Positions 50,301 through 62,353 of a stretch of 64,000 bases of DNA are shown piece by piece. The translations under genes and the position numbers were made by a program. The stretch spans positions 360,589-424,588 of the forward strand of contig JXTC01000170.1 in NCBI GenBank assembly GCA_002914845.1, written 5' to 3'. The number at the start of each line of letters is the position of its first letter. Position 1 is the first letter of the stretch. This DNA comes from Trema orientale. Its lineage: Eukaryota > Streptophyta > Magnoliopsida > Rosales > Cannabaceae. The notes beneath the pieces are model-generated. The model was not told the origin of the DNA and did no database searches. It was given only the letters and a program-made list of their open reading frames with translations.

Positions 50301-53300
50301 AATTCAGATTATCAAATCCTGAAAAGATCTGTTCGAAAAGCATCTGTTTTCATCATTGACAATCTAAAAACTTATACGAAAGTTTTTTTCTGTTGGGATT
50401 TTTTTTTTTCATTTTTCAAAAGGTTTTGTCACAGGCAAATAGGATCACGGCTCTAGACACTTAAGTGTTGAAAAGCATTCACTGGCCAGAATCATAATAT
50501 AGCATGAATGTTATTAGTCATATGAACCTTCAAAGCAGCATCATTCAGTTGCAGTTTCTCAAGTGCATCACGTAATTCGGGAAATCTGCCAGTAAGGTAC
50601 AGAGGATTGATTGACACCAAAGACATCAGGGATAAAAAAAAAAAACCATCTATAAAGATAAAATAACAGATAACAACCAAGAGAACAGTACTGGTCTGCA
50701 TCAACAGGAAACAAGCCGCAGAACACCATCGGTGTTGCTTCCTCATATCCAGGTAATGAGTTTTCTGCCCTCCTGAAATAATGGGTGATAGTGTCCCCAA
50801 CCCGTGCATCAGCTACTGATCTTATAGAAGCCGAAAGATACCCAACCTGAAAAGCAACAAGACAAAGTGAACGAAACTAAGCACCAATTTCAAAATTAAA
50901 ATATAAACCAAAAAGTTGACGGATATTTCTTCTTCAAAGTCACTCGAGTGGTTCAGATTTGCATGTACTTGTTTAAAAAATGGTCAGATTCACTAAGGCA
51001 ATCAATCTCCACAACCACCATCCACATTCAACACAATATTGTTCCTCTCAACCAAGCTCTCAGCCTAAAACCCACTGCAGGGTATTTGGACAAAGTGTGT
51101 GCGCGTATGCAAGTGTGCCAAGTGTGCTTGTTTGTATATAAAGGTAGCTGTGTGGGAGCATTTGCATGCATCAGAGGTTAAATAAAAGCCATAGAGTAAA
51201 TGAAATCATCTTTAAAAGCCACCAAGGGACAATCTTCAGAATATTACCTCACCAGCATACAATTCTTCAACTTGTAACTGATTGGGGGATAACACTCCAA
51301 TTTCATCAGCAAAATAGTCCTGCAGTCTAAGAAAGGATGTGAGAAATATGTGCAAAAGACTATGTAAGAACACAATTACAACAAACAGAAAAAAGAAATA
51401 TATATATATATGTGTATAGATATTATATCGCAACTTATCTTTTCTATCAGCACTAACTTAATATGTAACAGTACTCCGTTACAGGAAGCATGCAAAATCA
51501 AACGTGTAATGGTCCTTGTTATGCAATATAGGATCGAAAAAGTTAATAGAAAACATATTTTACCTTGTTACTGGCCATGAAATAAATTCTGTCACCTTTC
51601 TTTATTGTCCCATCAATAACTCGAAAATATACAATTACACCTCTATATGGATCATAGTAACTGCACAAAATTCAAAAAAGAATAAATTTAACTTAATTTA
51701 CAAAATCCAATTCCAATTTGACAGCATTTGCAATAAATTCAAGCCTCAACCGACAAGATTATAATGATAAACTTATCACTGGCAGAGAAAAGAAGATAAG
51801 GGGCATGATGAAAGATTGAGGTTATAGATGACGGCAGGTTCAAATCATCTACCTATCAAATATTAAAGCCCTCAGTGGCCTATTAGCAGTATCGTGAGGT
51901 TGGGGAATCCTCTCCACAATTGCATTTAATATTTCAGTTATGCCTATTCCCTCCTACATAAGAAAAAACACCAACCAACCACAGAATCAAAGCAAGAAGA
52001 ACTAAAATTCTTGAGCATATTTTCTTGACAAGCTACAGATAGCAAGTGGTATGTTCATTTAGTAGAAAAAGTAACAAAGAACCAACCTTTGCGGAGCATT
52101 GAATTGCATTGCTACAATCTAAACCAACAATCTGGATCGAATCAAAAGAGAAAGAGTCAGTATTTGTCTGATCAACAAGAAATAACATATAGACTACAAA
52201 AGCATTAGATATATTTGTGAAACCTCTTCGATTTCCCTGATAACACGCTCTGGTTCAGCACCGGGAAGATCTATCTTGTTTAAAACCTGTAATTGAGAGG
52301 TGTTCACCTTCGTAAATATTGCATAGCACTCAAATAAAGATATTAATTTCCTTCCAGAAAATAAAATATATACCACACAGGAGTACTGAGAATAAAAATC
52401 TTGCATCCTACAACAACAACACACACAAACACAAAAATCTTGTTTGACTAGTCGAGGCATGGTCATGAATTAGAGGTAGAAAAGGAGTACATTATCTGGT
52501 TTTGTGAAAATTAAGTAGCAGCTGAAGGAGGAAACAGAAAAAGTAATAGTAATGGAACTAAAATGCAAGGAAAGGTATAAAAGAAAGAAAGAAACATACA
52601 GGAATGATTTCGAGGTTGTTTTCGAGTGCCAAGTAAACATTGGCCAGTGTCTGGGCTTCAACTCCCTTCAAGAAGAAAACTAAAGGCTCGTAAGATGATA
52701 ATGATGACATCACAGAATGATGAATCCAATTCCAACAGGTCTAAGAAGAATCACCTGAGAAGCATCCACAACAAGGAGGGCGCCCTCACAGGCAGCAAGA
52801 GATCGAGAAACCTTTTACACATAAATAAATCAAAACAGTATTATCGATCCTTATCATTTGGTTGGTTTGAGAATCAGTGAGTGAGTGAGTCATATGATAT
52901 GCATGGATTCATCATTTGATAACTGAAATTAACTGGGAGGAGGAGAGTAGTGAGTACCTCATAGGAGAAATCGACATGGCCTGGAGTATCAATTAAATTC
53001 AGACAATATGCCTCATTTTTGAACATGTAGCGCATACGAGCAGCCTGCAACAAAAGAAAGAGTTGAGTCATGTCATGTCATGTCATGTCATGTCATGAGT
53101 AAGTATTATATTATAAGCAAAAAAAGCACCTGAAGCTTGATAGTGATGCCCCTCTCTCTCTCCAAATCCATGTTATCAAGAAACTGTTCCTTCATTTCAC
53201 GCTTTTGTACAGTACCAGTGATTTGGAGCAACTTATCCGCTAGGGTGGACTTGCCGTGATCGATATGTGCAATTATACAGAAATTTCGGATATGGGAAAT

Positions 53301-53652
53301 GGGAACCTGCATATCCATTACATATTTACATATATATCAATATTCAGTTCAGTTTTTTAAGCATAAACAAAAGAGAAGAAGATACCTTTAAAAGACGATC
53401 CTGGCCGACTTTGGTGGCCAATTCGATATCGGCAGAGACTGAAGGGGACTGAGTTCCGGCTGCCTGGCATTGGCTAGAGAGTGGCCGTGGCCCATGTCTG
53501 GAGCTCTGAGACTGAGAATAGAGTTTGGAAGATTGAAGTCCAAGAGGAGGAAGTTGAGAGAAGCAGCCAGTAGAGCTGAAGGTTCTGGTTCTGATGTTTG
53601 TGGTTGTGGTTGTGGATAGAAGGAGCGCCTGAGAAGAGAGCTCCGCTGCCAT
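47349..53652 (-). CDS. GUF1: Elongation factor 4 (LepA/GUF1), chloroplast-targeted, 690 aa
   Basis: Twenty-two exons on the minus strand, starting 53652-53386, 53306-53130, 53044-52958 and ending 47698-47658, 47444-47349; all join in frame. The Ser/Thr-rich first ~70 residues look like a chloroplast transit peptide. GTPase motifs: AHIDHGKS (~102-109), [15 protein letters not shown] with the catalytic His (~171), NKID (221-224) and CSAK (~251-254). LepA-specific regions follow: [27 protein letters not shown] and the C-terminal [20 protein letters not shown]. The protein is a ribosome-bound translational GTPase (EF4) acting on plastid ribosomes. It ends [14 protein letters not shown]. One exon 15 donor base is N (49,479), next to a short tandem duplication. 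FLS lies upstream, as for Arabidopsis At5g08650 and At5g08640. Confidence 0.96.
49349..49478. repeat. 50-bp duplication, (GA)n run and ambiguous base in GUF1 intron 15
   Basis: A unit starting TCTGTACATATGAGTTCCAA occurs at 49,349-49,398 and again at 49,428-49,478, separated by a GA microsatellite. The N at 49,479 follows directly. The unit includes the acceptor site of exon 16, so the acceptor is present twice. If the N is C on the + strand, the exon 15 donor is a normal GT. Confidence 0.85.
53066..53098. repeat. Pentanucleotide microsatellite (TCATG)6 in GUF1 intron 2
   Basis: About six tandem TCATG units about 22 bp from exon 3. A simple intronic microsatellite with no effect on the reading frame. 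Confidence 0.8.
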
Positions 53653-53817
53653 TTTTGGCGCTGCACAAACGGACTTGTCAGTGCTCGTTTCGTTTAACTA
53701 GGAAGGACACTCACTCACCCAGTCACTCCTACTTTTCTAGCCACAAACCCAATAAGAGGCTAGCCGCAACTCTGAGTCTCTGACCGACCGACTGACTAAC
53801 GCCACCTTTTCTTGGGT

Positions 53818-53879
53818 TGGGCTTTTGGGTCCATGGTTTTACCCCACCCGACTCCTCATTTTCTCACTGAAAAAGCCCA
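53818..53879. promoter_or_regulatory. Site II (TGGGCY) elements upstream of GUF1
   Basis: TGGGCT on + at 53,818 and AGCCCA (TGGGCT on -) at 53,874, about 165-230 bp before the GUF1 start codon. Such motifs are frequent in promoters of plant organelle-translation and ribosomal-protein genes. Confidence 0.4.
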
Positions 53880-53899
53880 CTTGCTCATTTTTCTGAACT

Positions 53900-55005
53900 C
53901 CACAACGTCCTTCAACTTCTTCACTTTTTATTCAAAAATAAATAAATAAATTCTTCACTTTGTGCTTTTCTTTTTCCACTTTATTTGGAACCGATTTTCT
54001 TTCATTTATTTTTTTTCTTAAAAAAAATAAGGGCATGACTACCACTTATTACAAATTTAAAAGAAAATAACACATATATTCTACCAAAGTTTAAACTCCT
54101 GACTCTCTCAAACTCACGCACACATCCCCCAAACTCGCGCATACATCCTTCAAGATTTGGACCAACAAAGATTCTTGTGTTCATTTTTTTAAACACGTTA
54201 GTAACAAAAAAAATGGAAATCATTAATTTTGACCTTTTTAAAAAAACATCACTGAGAAAATGGACAAAGCATAAATTATTTATAAAATTAGGTCCGTTTA
54301 ATAAAAATTTCTTAATTCCAAATTTGTCCCACCTTCCCAAAATTTGATCCCCAATTGAGCTCTGTATAGTTGAATCCAGTCGAGCATAATTGAGGCAAGA
54401 CTATCTAAGTAATTTTAAAATATGTGATATGATTTTTGATAATATTAGTAGACCCCTTAAGACTGAAAAAAAAATAAAAAAAAATAAAAAAAAATAAAAA
54501 CCTTACGGTTAGCTAGCATCCCCTCGTATCAAGAATTTATCTTTTGTTTTGATAGTTTTTAATGTATCCGTTTTTCTTTTTTTCTTTTTTTTTTTCCCCT
54601 TTTTGGCTTAATGAGATATTAGTACCTACATGTTGTTACAAAAATATGGGCTAGTTTATTATAATAATAATAAAAATAATCTCCCTTAAAATAATAATAA
54701 TAATAATCTCCTTCAAAATAATAATAATAAGAATAATAAAAGTAACGCCGTTGGCCTTAAACTTTTGCCGTGCAGATAAATACCTAGATTGAGATTAAGC
54801 GAAGCTATGTGCTAATTTATTTTTCGCTTATATGTTACCCATACGCATTAATACCCTTTAAATTGTATCCAAGTACATTAATTTTGCGGTTTGGCAGTCC
54901 ATTATAATTAAGGGACATTAATATAGTAGATTTGATTACTAGAAAATGGAATATTATTGAAAAAGTTGGGAATGGATGCAGCAGGAATATTAAATTTGTA
55001 TCCTC
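53900..55005. other. Intergenic DNA between GUF1 and FLS
   Basis: AT-rich spacer with three tandem TAAAAAAAA-type units at about 54,468-54,500 and an ATA-rich block with internal duplication at about 54,660-54,745. No gene was recognised. Confidence 0.5.
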
Positions 55006-56222
55006 TCAAGTCTCATGCCCTTGGGGAAGCTTGCTGTTGAGCTTGCAGTAGGCGTAGTCCTTGAATTTCTCGGACTTGTACTTTGGAGGGTGGTTATTAA
55101 TAATATCTTGGTTCAGAAGTTGGGGTATGGGTCCCACCACGAACTCAGGTGGTGGCTCCAAGAACACTGGCCATGACAGTCTTGCCCTCTCCTTATTCAC
55201 CCGGGTCCTGTGGAGCACGGCCTTGTAGAACCCATTGCTTGCAACCTAATAATTAGAAAACAGACAGGTTATAATTATAATTGATTAATACTGAGGAATT
55301 TCGTATGACTAAAAAATTTGTATATATATTTATATAAAATGGGGATCACCTCAATCTGATCACCAATGTGAATGACAAGGGCATTAGGAATGTATGGAAC
55401 ATCAATCCAGTTGTCGTTTTTGAAGACTTGAAGACCAGGGACGTCGTTTGGCACCAAAATGGTGAGGGCTGACAAATCAGTGTGAGGAGGAACTCCAAAT
55501 GCCAGATCGGGATGTGGGCAGGGCGGGTAGTAATTAATCTTGAGCAGGTACTCCACCTCCTCTCCTCCCACTGCTTCTTTCAACGCATTCTCTTCCAACC
55601 CCAACCCCAACCCCAGTGACAAGCTCTTAAACACCTTGTCTGCCACCTCTCTTACGTACTTGGAGTACTCTTCGTTCACCTCTCTGTTATCATAATAATA
55701 TAACATATTATGTATATCATAAGATTATTTATAATATGATTCCACAAATTAAAAATTAAACTGAATAAACAAATTAATTAACACACACGCACGTACGTAC
55801 CTGTAAGAGGGAGGGTTTTTGGGCCAAAAGTGGTAGTTAATGCGCGAGGGAGGCCATATCCGGTGGAAAAGATGATCACCCCAAGAAGAAGAAGATTTCA
55901 TTCCTAACATTAGTTGGAGGTTGGTAGCGTAGCCTTCGATGGAGTTGGCATCGATCAGTGGCTTGGCCTTGGCCTTGGCCTTGGCGTATACTTGTTTCTC
56001 GTCCTGGGGGAGTTGGAAGAAGTCTGTCCCCACTGCCTGCAGCCTCTTTATCACCTGTGTGGGTATGCCATGGTTCACCACCTGGAAGAATCCCCACTCT
56101 CTGCTCGCCTCCGTGATGGACCGCGTAACCTTTTCTTCATCTGGGTCCCTCAGATCAATGGTCGGGACTGTCCCCTCGGCTATTGTACACGTGGGCGCCG
56201 GCTGTTCTGTCTCCGCCATCAT
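55006..56222 (-). CDS. FLS: Flavonol synthase (2-oxoglutarate/Fe(II) dioxygenase), 331 aa
   Basis: Three exons on the minus strand: 56222-55801, 55683-55350 and 55245-55006, giving 331 residues, normal for FLS. The N-terminal DIOX_N region has [12 protein letters not shown] and [20 protein letters not shown]. The catalytic domain has the iron ligands His208/Asp210 (PPHTDLS) and His264 (LHRT), plus Arg274-x-Ser276 for 2-oxoglutarate. FLS-type residues are kept: [21 protein letters not shown] and FLEPP. FLS oxidises dihydroflavonols to flavonols in the cytosol. Two ATGs are adjacent (56,222 and 56,219); either would serve. Two in-frame 6-bp repeats encode AKAKAKAK and [10 protein letters not shown] broader-specificity relative cannot be excluded without an enzyme assay. 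Confidence 0.9.
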
Positions 56223-56299
56223 GAACTCCTCTGCCCGGATATTTGTATCCGATCGAGCTCAGAGATAAATCAAGGAATAAATAATGACTTTTAACTCAA

Positions 56300-57476
56300 C
56301 TCTCTCTAGCTACCTCCATTATTAATGGTCTTCATATGCTTCTTAGATTAGTTAGTTGCAAACAACGTCCCTCCTTCATTTCTACATGTATGTATGTACA
56401 CACACATTACTCATGACATTAGAAAAGTGTGTGATCCCGTAATTAAAGTTTTGCTTTTAGCATGCATTATGGCATTCTTCTAAGACCAAAGTCTCTTCAT
56501 TTTCTTCCTTCTTAAAGAAAGTTTATTATATTAGAAATAGTACGGTTAAGGGCTTCTTTTAAAAATGTGGAAAGGGATAGAACAAGCCCTACACGTAAAT
56601 CTGCAGGAAGCTCATTTATTAAGCACCATGTGATGTCTGCTAATTGATGGTCTAGGATAGCTGCCTTCTTTCGGAACGTTAATTAGGAATGGTTTGTCGC
56701 AATTTGGTATCTCCTCCCCTAAACGTCCCCGTTGTTATTGAAAAGATAAGATCTAATGAATGAGTGGGTAATTGAAAAGGCATTTAACATTTGATCCCCT
56801 CCTATGTTGCTAGCTTCGCCCCATTTTGGCACTGCCACAACCAGAACAGAACGGAGGGCTGAGTGTTCCGTTAATTATTTAAAAGGTCTTACCTCAAAAT
56901 AAGTCTCGCTTATATTGGCTTCTCTTATTCTACTTTTGTTTCTTTCTTTTTTTTTCCCAATACATATCATTTTCTTAAATAATATTGTCTGTTTAATTCT
57001 TTATTCATTTGCAAATAAGGGTGGCACAACGAATAAATAAATAAAATAAAAAGTGGCTCAACGGTAAGACCGTCAATGCTTTAACCTCATATACATTATA
57101 TATCTTTATTAGGTTATTTATTAACTTGCAAGAAAATATAATTCTACCTTAAAGTATATTTTCTCAAACATGTTAACTTAAATATTTTTAGAAAGGATCA
57201 AAAAATATAAATGCTGTAATTATTTAACTTTAACTCTAGTACAAATGTTTTTTTTTTTTTTTTTGGAGAACTCTAGTACAAATGTTTAATTTACACTGGC
57301 TTCTTATTAATTACCAATAAAAAAATGACTACAAAAGATGGAATCCTTACGAGCTAACAAAGCTTCAAAATAAAGCTTTATTAAGTAAGACAGTGGTACA
57401 CTTAATTAGCTACTCAAATATCGATGAATATAATATAAACACAATCCCATTAATACCAGGAAACACTAAACTACTG
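56300..57476. other. Intergenic DNA between FLS and the G-type lectin kinase, with a tail-only insertion
   Basis: No gene recognised. This is the FLS promoter side and the 3' side of the lectin kinase. At 57,232-57,287 the 19-mer AACTCTAGTACAAATGTTT occurs twice (57,232-57,250 and 57,269-57,287) around an 18-bp insert of T14 plus GGAG, a retroposition footprint that is almost only tail. Confidence 0.6.
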
Positions 57477-60113
57477 CTACCTGGGACCAGACAGCTGCTG
57501 TGAAGAAATGTGAGACAAAGAGTTGTATGAACCACTTGAACCGCTGCTTTTCCACAGTATAAACTCATTTTGGTGGTTGCACCCTTCAACTTGTGATGCT
57601 GACTCGGTGAATCTCTGGCCGTAGTACCGTAGAAAATTTAGTGACTCAACTCTCGGCTCTGCCAACGGCAGTGCTCCTTCCAACATGCCCACCACATTTA
57701 CCATACTCGGCCTCAACGTCGGGTCTTCCTGCACGCAGCACAGCCCGATCTTAATCAGTTTCTCTACCTCCTCGCCTGATACTCTTCCCTCTAAGCTGGG
57801 GTCAGCTAGCTCCAAATACCTTCTCTGTTCGTGCATTTCTAGTGCCAGCAAAGGGAAATACACTACTCGTCGTTCCACACTAGAAGAGCATGTTGATGAT
57901 GATGACCTTGATGATCCTCCTCCGTTGCTCTTGTCCATTTGGGCTATGTGGCTCCACGTTTGTAAGGAGCTATTCTTCCTTCCTCTAACGATTTCTAGCA
58001 GCACCATTCCGTAACTATACACATCGGCCTTGTCAGAGATTGAAGAGCTTGTTAACCATTCGGGAGCTAGATAGCCTCGCGTCCCTCTCATGGTTGTAAA
58101 TAGACTAGATTGCTCAGGGCTAAGCAGCTTCGACAGCCCGAAATCCGAGATCTTCACCTGTGAATTGTCGTGCAAGAGAATGTTTTCTGGCTTGACATCG
58201 CAGTGGATGATCTTATGGTCACACCCGTTGTGCAAGTAAGCAAGTCCTCTTGCCGTTCCAAGAGCTATCTCAAATCTCTCTTGCCATTCTAAAACAGGAC
58301 CATTACCGAGGAGGACGCGGTCCAATGAGCCTCTGTTCATGAATTCAAACACAAGAAAGCGTTTGCTTCCGTGCACACAAAAGCCTTTCAATCTAACCAG
58401 ATTGACATGGTGGATGTTTGCTATTATAGAAACTTCGGTGAAGAATTCTTTCTTTCCTCGGACTCCCAAACTGGTGATCTTTTTCACAGCCACTACAGTT
58501 TTGTCGGGCAGAGTACCTTTGTAAACTGTGCCAAAACCTCCACTCCCAATTTGGGTTTTGAAATTCTCAGTGGCGGCTACGAGCTCCTCATAAGCGAACC
58601 TCACCGGTAAACCCGGGATGGATATCACCTCTATCTCGGCCGATGAAGATGAGTTCCAACGCTCTAATTTTGGAACTTTTGTAGCTCCGAATTTCCTTTT
58701 TCTTCTTAACCAAAGAGTTGCTACGAGTACAACAGCTAATATAAGAACCAAACCAGAAGAGGGTAAGACTACCAAACCTGCTATTGGAAAACCGCGTTTC
58801 TCATCATTGCCAACAGAAGGTGCCACTAAAGTCTTTATGTAGCCCAAACGATCCTTCTGAGTGGCAGAGCTCGACATCATGATGGAACCCAATTCATTCT
58901 CAATCAAATAACAAGAACCAGAAGAAAGTTCATGGAAAATGGCCACGCAAGAACAGTTCTGAAAGCATAGATCTTGGCAAACTGATAAACTGACACCGCG
59001 CTTCAAAGGGTCCATAAAACCATTGGCAAAATAGTCCATACCGCTGCCCAGTTTCACGTATGAAACAGGGGAATTAGTAGCACCGTTGGTTTTACAAGGA
59101 GGAGGTAAAGAAAGAGATTCATCAGTGGGCACGCAGTCAGAGCCAGCAGGGTGAACTTTGCTGTAGAAACTGGGCGGACAACCACAATTTCCTGGCACGG
59201 AGCCGGTGGCGCCAGTGCCTCCGCCTCCGCTACTGCAAAGACCGAGTCTGCCACAAACCAAAGGAAGTTGACATTGTTGAGATGGCGCCGAGAATTCTTC
59301 CACCAAGTTGCCGCGTATGAAGCTGCCAATGCTTAACCTACCATCACCACCCATCTTCACAATTCTAAAATCTATCGACGAACCAAGTTCTACATTAAAC
59401 GCAACCGTTGATCCGTTACCTGCTAACATAAACAAACCTGTAGCATTCATCTCCATGAACGAGACTGCGGAGTTGGAGACTTTGTAAGCCCTTATATCCC
59501 TGGAAAGTTTCCAATAGGTTATCCCTTTCCATTGCAGCACCGCGTCTCCGTCGGTCACCGTTAATCGGTACTCACCGCTCGACAAGTCATCCCCTGTCCT
59601 GGTGCTGACCAGCGATTTGCCGACGCCTAAACGTTGTCCGACGACGATGGTGTTTGTCGGGTAATCGAAACTCTGCCAAAGCCTGACGTTTTGGTCGTCG
59701 ACCAAGACGAGGTTCCCCGTCTCCAAAAGCTGGAGAGCAGCGACTTTGGAGTTAAAGGTGGGAGTGGACCAAATGACATGGTTTGGCTCGTCAATGATTC
59801 TCAGGCCGTCTACGGTGAGAGACAGCTCCGAGGACTGAGACATGGGTTTGTCACGGTTGGCGGACCAGACGACGGTGGAGGAGTTGACGTGGACGACGGA
59901 TAGGTAGTAGTGGTGGTGGATCTCCGATTTGGGGTTAGTGATGGTGGCTTTGAAGGTGCCGTTGAGGGAGACCAAGAAATCGCCACCATTGTCGATGAAT
60001 TGGAAGTTGGAGGCCGTGAAGTTGGGAGAGATGGAGTGGACGGAGATGGGGCCTGAGAAAGTCAGCAGTGGAAGAAAAGCGCAGGAGAAAAGGAAGATGA
60101 AGAAGTTGCCCAT
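57477..60113 (-). CDS. G-type lectin S-receptor-like serine/threonine kinase, 878 aa
   Basis: One uninterrupted exon, as in Arabidopsis At5g35370, which it resembles. A signal peptide (~1-22) is followed by a bulb-type mannose-binding lectin domain (~45-170, with WSANRDKPMS and LLETGNLVLVDDQNVRLWQSF) and a Cys-rich stretch (~275-330). A PAN-like domain (~375-425) and a transmembrane helix (~443-466) follow. The kinase (~515-800) has GSGGFGTVYKG (~521), VAVKK (~541), IIHCDVKPENILL (~637) and DFGLSKL (~657). HCD replaces HRD, so it is a non-RD kinase, a type often linked to immune receptors. The tail is Ser-rich. It should sit in the plasma membrane; the ligand is unknown. No break is visible. 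Confidence 0.96.
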   Translation of the reverse strand: MGNFFIFLFSCAFLPLLTFSGPISVHSISPNFTASNFQFIDNGGDFLVSLNGTFKATITNPKSEIHHHYYLSVVHVNSSTVVWSANRDKPMSQSSELSLTVDGLRIIDEPNHVIWSTPTFNSKVAALQLLETGNLVLVDDQNVRLWQSFDYPTNTIVVGQRLGVGKSLVSTRTGDDLSSGEYRLTVTDGDAVLQWKGITYWKLSRDIRAYKVSNSAVSFMEMNATGLFMLAGNGSTVAFNVELGSSIDFRIVKMGGDGRLSIGSFIRGNLVEEFSAPSQQCQLPLVCGRLGLCSSGGGGTGATGSVPGNCGCPPSFYSKVHPAGSDCVPTDESLSLPPPCKTNGATNSPVSYVKLGSGMDYFANGFMDPLKRGVSLSVCQDLCFQNCSCVAIFHELSSGSCYLIENELGSIMMSSSATQKDRLGYIKTLVAPSVGNDEKRGFPIAGLVVLPSSGLVLILAVVLVATLWLRRKRKFGATKVPKLERWNSSSSAEIEVISIPGLPVRFAYEELVAATENFKTQIGSGGFGTVYKGTLPDKTVVAVKKITSLGVRGKKEFFTEVSIIANIHHVNLVRLKGFCVHGSKRFLVFEFMNRGSLDRVLLGNGPVLEWQERFEIALGTARGLAYLHNGCDHKIIHCDVKPENILLHDNSQVKISDFGLSKLLSPEQSSLFTTMRGTRGYLAPEWLTSSSISDKADVYSYGMVLLEIVRGRKNSSLQTWSHIAQMDKSNGGGSSRSSSSTCSSSVERRVVYFPLLALEMHEQRRYLELADPSLEGRVSGEEVEKLIKIGLCCVQEDPTLRPSMVNVVGMLEGALPLAEPRVESLNFLRYYGQRFTESASQVEGCNHQNEFILWKSSGSSGSYNSLSHISSQQLSGPR

Positions 60114-60159
60114 ACAGACACTGGAAAGGTTTAATTAACAGTAACACATAACCACAGTT

Positions 60160-62344
60160 GGAGAAAGAATGATTTTTGGAGTCTGCAAGAATAATAGCTT
60201 TTTTTTTCTGTTTTTTTAATCTGAATTCTCAGTTATGGGGACGTAAGTCAGAATCACGGGGCAGCTGGTGTTATAAATGCGTTGACTATTGTTAAAGCTT
60301 TTGTAGCTGCCGACCGTACCATGTCATGTCAGGAATCAGGATGAGAAGAGAAGAAGAAGCTTAGCCTAAGAGCCAACTCAACTGCCAAGAACTAATCAAG
60401 ATAGTCTTCTCCTCATTCATAAAACATTGATTGATTGTCTTGGTCTTATTAATCGGTGTTGTTCTGTTAGTTTCATTAACACATCGTTATCCAAAGTAAT
60501 TAAAATTGACAAGCCTTACGGCATTGGCCACGTCCAAACAGGACAAAGCTTGGACTTTTGCATCCATATATCTGTCAAAGTATCGAAGACACCGGAGACC
60601 CTCTTTCACTTTCCATGCAATGAATGAATTTGAGTATATAAACACCATTGCAGTTGCAAATCAGGATGAACTCTTCTACTCTCGAAAATACTCCCAACTT
60701 TTTTGCCTTGTTTCTTAAGTCTTTATTTTATTCGTTTATCTCCCAACGTTGACATTACTTGACTATGCTTTTTACATCTCGTTGGTAATCTGGCAATTTA
60801 AGCAGTTAATTTAACTTCATCTCAGAATAAAATCAAAAATAAAAACAGTGAAACACCTATACCAGCCAATTCGTGCTTTGCAACAAAGCATTAACTCGTA
60901 ATTCATAAATGGTTAAAAAGTCAAAGGTGAACAAGTTGAATTTTAATATACCCTTACCCAACAGGCCAATTTTCAGATTCACGTTTTCACATCATACCCT
61001 GCTCTGCTGGACCTCTTTATGGATTGTTTAGAATGCTAGGCTGTGAAGCATATGGAATTATTTCATACCAAACAGCAAGCTCATTAGAAGCTAATTCTTG
61101 AAAATTTTGAAGAAATATCCAACCTCTAACACCACATTTACTTTAAAAAAAAAAAAAAAGAAGAAGAAAAAACTCTAATAAAGTTTGCAGGTCAATATTA
61201 TCATAGAAAACTTTTATTAACAACTCTCCAGTAGAAGGGAAAAAAAAAAAAACTCACTTACCCTTTGGTCAACCCAATAATTTACACACACTATACTTGT
61301 CTGTTCTGATTACATCTAGCTTAAAGTTAATTCTTCTACCAAATAATTAGCTTCAGTGTGAATACGAATATTTAGAAACAGGAGGAGTGTAGAAGAGTGT
61401 GAAAAGGGGAAAAAAGAAAAGAAATCAAAAGTGATCTATTTGTACTGCAACGTTTGTCGTAGTAGTAAAAGATGTGAAACATGACATTATCATCAAGCTG
61501 GTTGTGTTGAAAATACAATTGAACAGAATTTCTTAAACCCAACAGGCAGGCAATAGTACATACCATTTATTTATTCATGGCCTGCAAAAAACCGCGTCCT
61601 TCTTAATGCCCCCCACCCACAATCTTTATTACCAATCCCACCACAGGTTATAAGATTCTCCTTCTCCCTTTCCTTCTAAGAAATTTCTTGGTATTTCTTT
61701 TGGTCGTTATCTCTACTTGGTACCGAACCTTTCAACATCACAAGGTATAGGTATGGTTTTCTTCAGTTACTGATATCTAGCGATATTGCACATTATTACA
61801 AGGATACCTTACCCGATACGGTTCCAAAAAAAAAACAAATATATCAATTATTAAATAGTACCTCCCCTAAAAAAAATTATTAAATCATAACATTTTGTCA
61901 AGTAAAGAAAGTAAACTTTGACTTGACGTATCTAATCGATATCTGCCTTTGTACATCTCTCTTTATTAGGAAAAATCGATAATTATCTAATTAAACCTTT
62001 GATGTGTGCATTTTACCACCAAGGTAATAGAAATGGGTTAACAGTTAAGTAGCCAAATATTACTTTTTAAGAAACACTAATCAATGGTAGCAACGGTTTT
62101 TTATACTCAAATTTTTCGAAAAGAAAAAAAAAATAGAGTAAATTTAACCAAGTAAAATAGCTTCTTTTTTTCTTTTTGGATAATATCCAGCTTAAATAGA
62201 TGTTACAAATAATTGGCCGAGTCTAATAAGTGGTACAAATCTAATTATAACACTCCAGCCTCCTCGCTTGCACCTCCTAATAAGAGAGACCGATATTCGA
62301 TGGAACCGGATATTCGATGGAGGGCCCTGATATGCTAAATGGAC
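60160..62344. other. Intergenic DNA upstream of the G-type lectin kinase
   Basis: Contains the kinase promoter region and AT-rich DNA. Short open frames near 60,427-60,718 and 61,372-61,566 have no recognisable domain. No element edges were resolved. Confidence 0.5.
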
Positions 62345-62353
62345 TTCATTATT

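Noticed and set aside
55914-56294. 126- and 109-codon frames on the + strand opposite FLS
   Set aside because: Antisense shadows of FLS exon 1; their Gly-Leu repeats are the reverse reading of the Ala-Lys repeat.
61730-61830. GGTACCGAACC / GGTTCC inverse words
   Set aside because: The match is too short and the spacing does not suggest an element or regulatory hairpin.
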